A stretch of DNA of 21,746 bases from NCBI RefSeq assembly GCF_000499385.1, contig NW_013654522.1, forward strand, positions 1 through 21,746, read 5' to 3'. The translations under genes and the position numbers were made by a program. Shown one piece after another: positions 21,402-21,746 of the stretch. How positions within the stretch are numbered: position 1 is the first letter of the stretch; each line of letters opens with the position of its first letter. The DNA comes from Eimeria necatrix (taxonomy: Eukaryota; Apicomplexa; Conoidasida; Eucoccidiorida; Eimeriidae). The notes under the pieces are model-generated. The model was not told the DNA's origin, did not search any database, and saw only the letters and a list, made by a program, of their open reading frames with translations.

Positions 21402-21746
21402 TGTCGAAACCACAGCTGCGCGTTTGCTCGACATGCGGTTCCTACACTTTCCAGCTCACAGTACCATGCCCCCACTCCACTGAATGCTTGTGCATCACGC
21501 CAGCGCTGCGGCGAATCATTTTTGCTCTCGATACGTTACGGGTCCTCTAGACTATAGGTATGGCCAGGACAGGCTTTGATTATCCGATCGGCTCCAAAAA
21601 ATCTATCTCGAAGAAATTCGAATGTAGCCTCCAATGCCACGCACCCAGGTGATGAGACCGAGGAATGCTGAACGCAAAATTGCACTTTGTGCTACGAATG
21701 AAGTCAGCACTTTAGGTGTGTATCACTGAACGGCACCAGCGCCAAC

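Larger units (their letters stand above)
11340..21746 (+). repeat. Macrosatellite-like tandem array with left-to-right age gradient
   Basis: Umbrella feature for the right half of the window. Three well-preserved head-to-tail units of about 1.46 kb occupy 16870-21746. To their left, diverged copies recur: a strongly similar block at about 11.45, 12.23 and 13.99 kb, and shorter collinear motifs of the 1.46-kb unit at one, two and three periods left of U0. Examples are GTGCTCGAGC at 17955 against GTGCTCGTGC at 13593 (offset 4362), TGATGAGACCGAGG at 18232 against TGATGACGAGG at 13866 (offset about 4366), and ATGCC then GCTCAG ending near 18230 against 15331 (offset 2899). The preserved part is certain. 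The single ancestry of the whole stretch is an inference. Confidence 0.6.
19786..21746 (+). repeat. Tandem unit U2, enlarged by a 500-bp duplication, cut by window edge
   Basis: The unit is 1461 bp plus an extra 500 bp. The window ends in GCCAAC, the same motif that ends U0 (18323-18328) and U1 (19780-19785), so another unit probably follows. Here the 80-codon frame seen in U0 and U1 hits a stop near 20194, at a small deletion. The right 300 bases resemble U0 more than U1, while the left part resembles U1. Confidence 0.95.

Noticed and set aside
1..21746. Bacterial, phage or organellar origin, CRISPR arrays, rRNA genes
   Set aside because: No gene-dense frames, no short regularly spaced direct repeats, and no recognisable rRNA or organellar gene sequence on either strand.

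Overview
This window looks like repeat-rich, essentially non-coding nuclear DNA from a eukaryote with a loosely packed genome. No protein-coding gene, rRNA or tRNA can be recognised. Stop codons are dense in all six frames; the longest open frames are 173 and 163 codons, about what chance gives at the mid-40s percent GC I judge by eye. There are no operon-like gene runs, no ribosome-binding-site spacing and no long exons, which argues against a bacterium, phage, organelle or compact protist. CpG does not look depleted, which argues against vertebrate DNA. I cannot name the organism.

The real content is tandemly repeated DNA. From about 16.9 kb to the right edge there are three head-to-tail copies of a 1.456-1.461 kb unit (U0 16870-18328, U1 18329-19785, U2 19786-21746). 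The last copy carries an extra, perfectly identical 500-bp internal tandem duplication (20402-20901 and 20902-21401). The array almost certainly continues past the window, because the last base falls at the same unit phase as the ends I assigned to U0 and U1.

Left of the well-preserved array, from about 11.3 to 16.9 kb, lies older repeat material. Three copies of a clearly related block sit at about 11.45-12.02, 12.23-12.80 and 13.99-14.25 kb. The first two are 785 bp apart and include a flanking arm, which is also present once in inverted orientation at 13135-13335. Short motif blocks, kept in order and at about 1.46-kb multiples from U0, suggest that this region consists of decayed, rearranged units of the same ancestral array (U-1, U-2, U-3, U-4). 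This link is inferred by eye. A further diverged direct-repeat pair at the left end (30-440 and 990-1395) shares the front motif of this family.

The middle (about 1.4-11.3 kb) shows no gene and no repeat that I can identify, only isolated open frames of doubtful status. Small structures of note are a 51-nt near-perfect hairpin (15530-15580) and a short hairpin present in U1 and U2. The best reading is the edge of a macrosatellite-type array, homogenised on the right and increasingly decayed to the left. No genes can be said to work together here.
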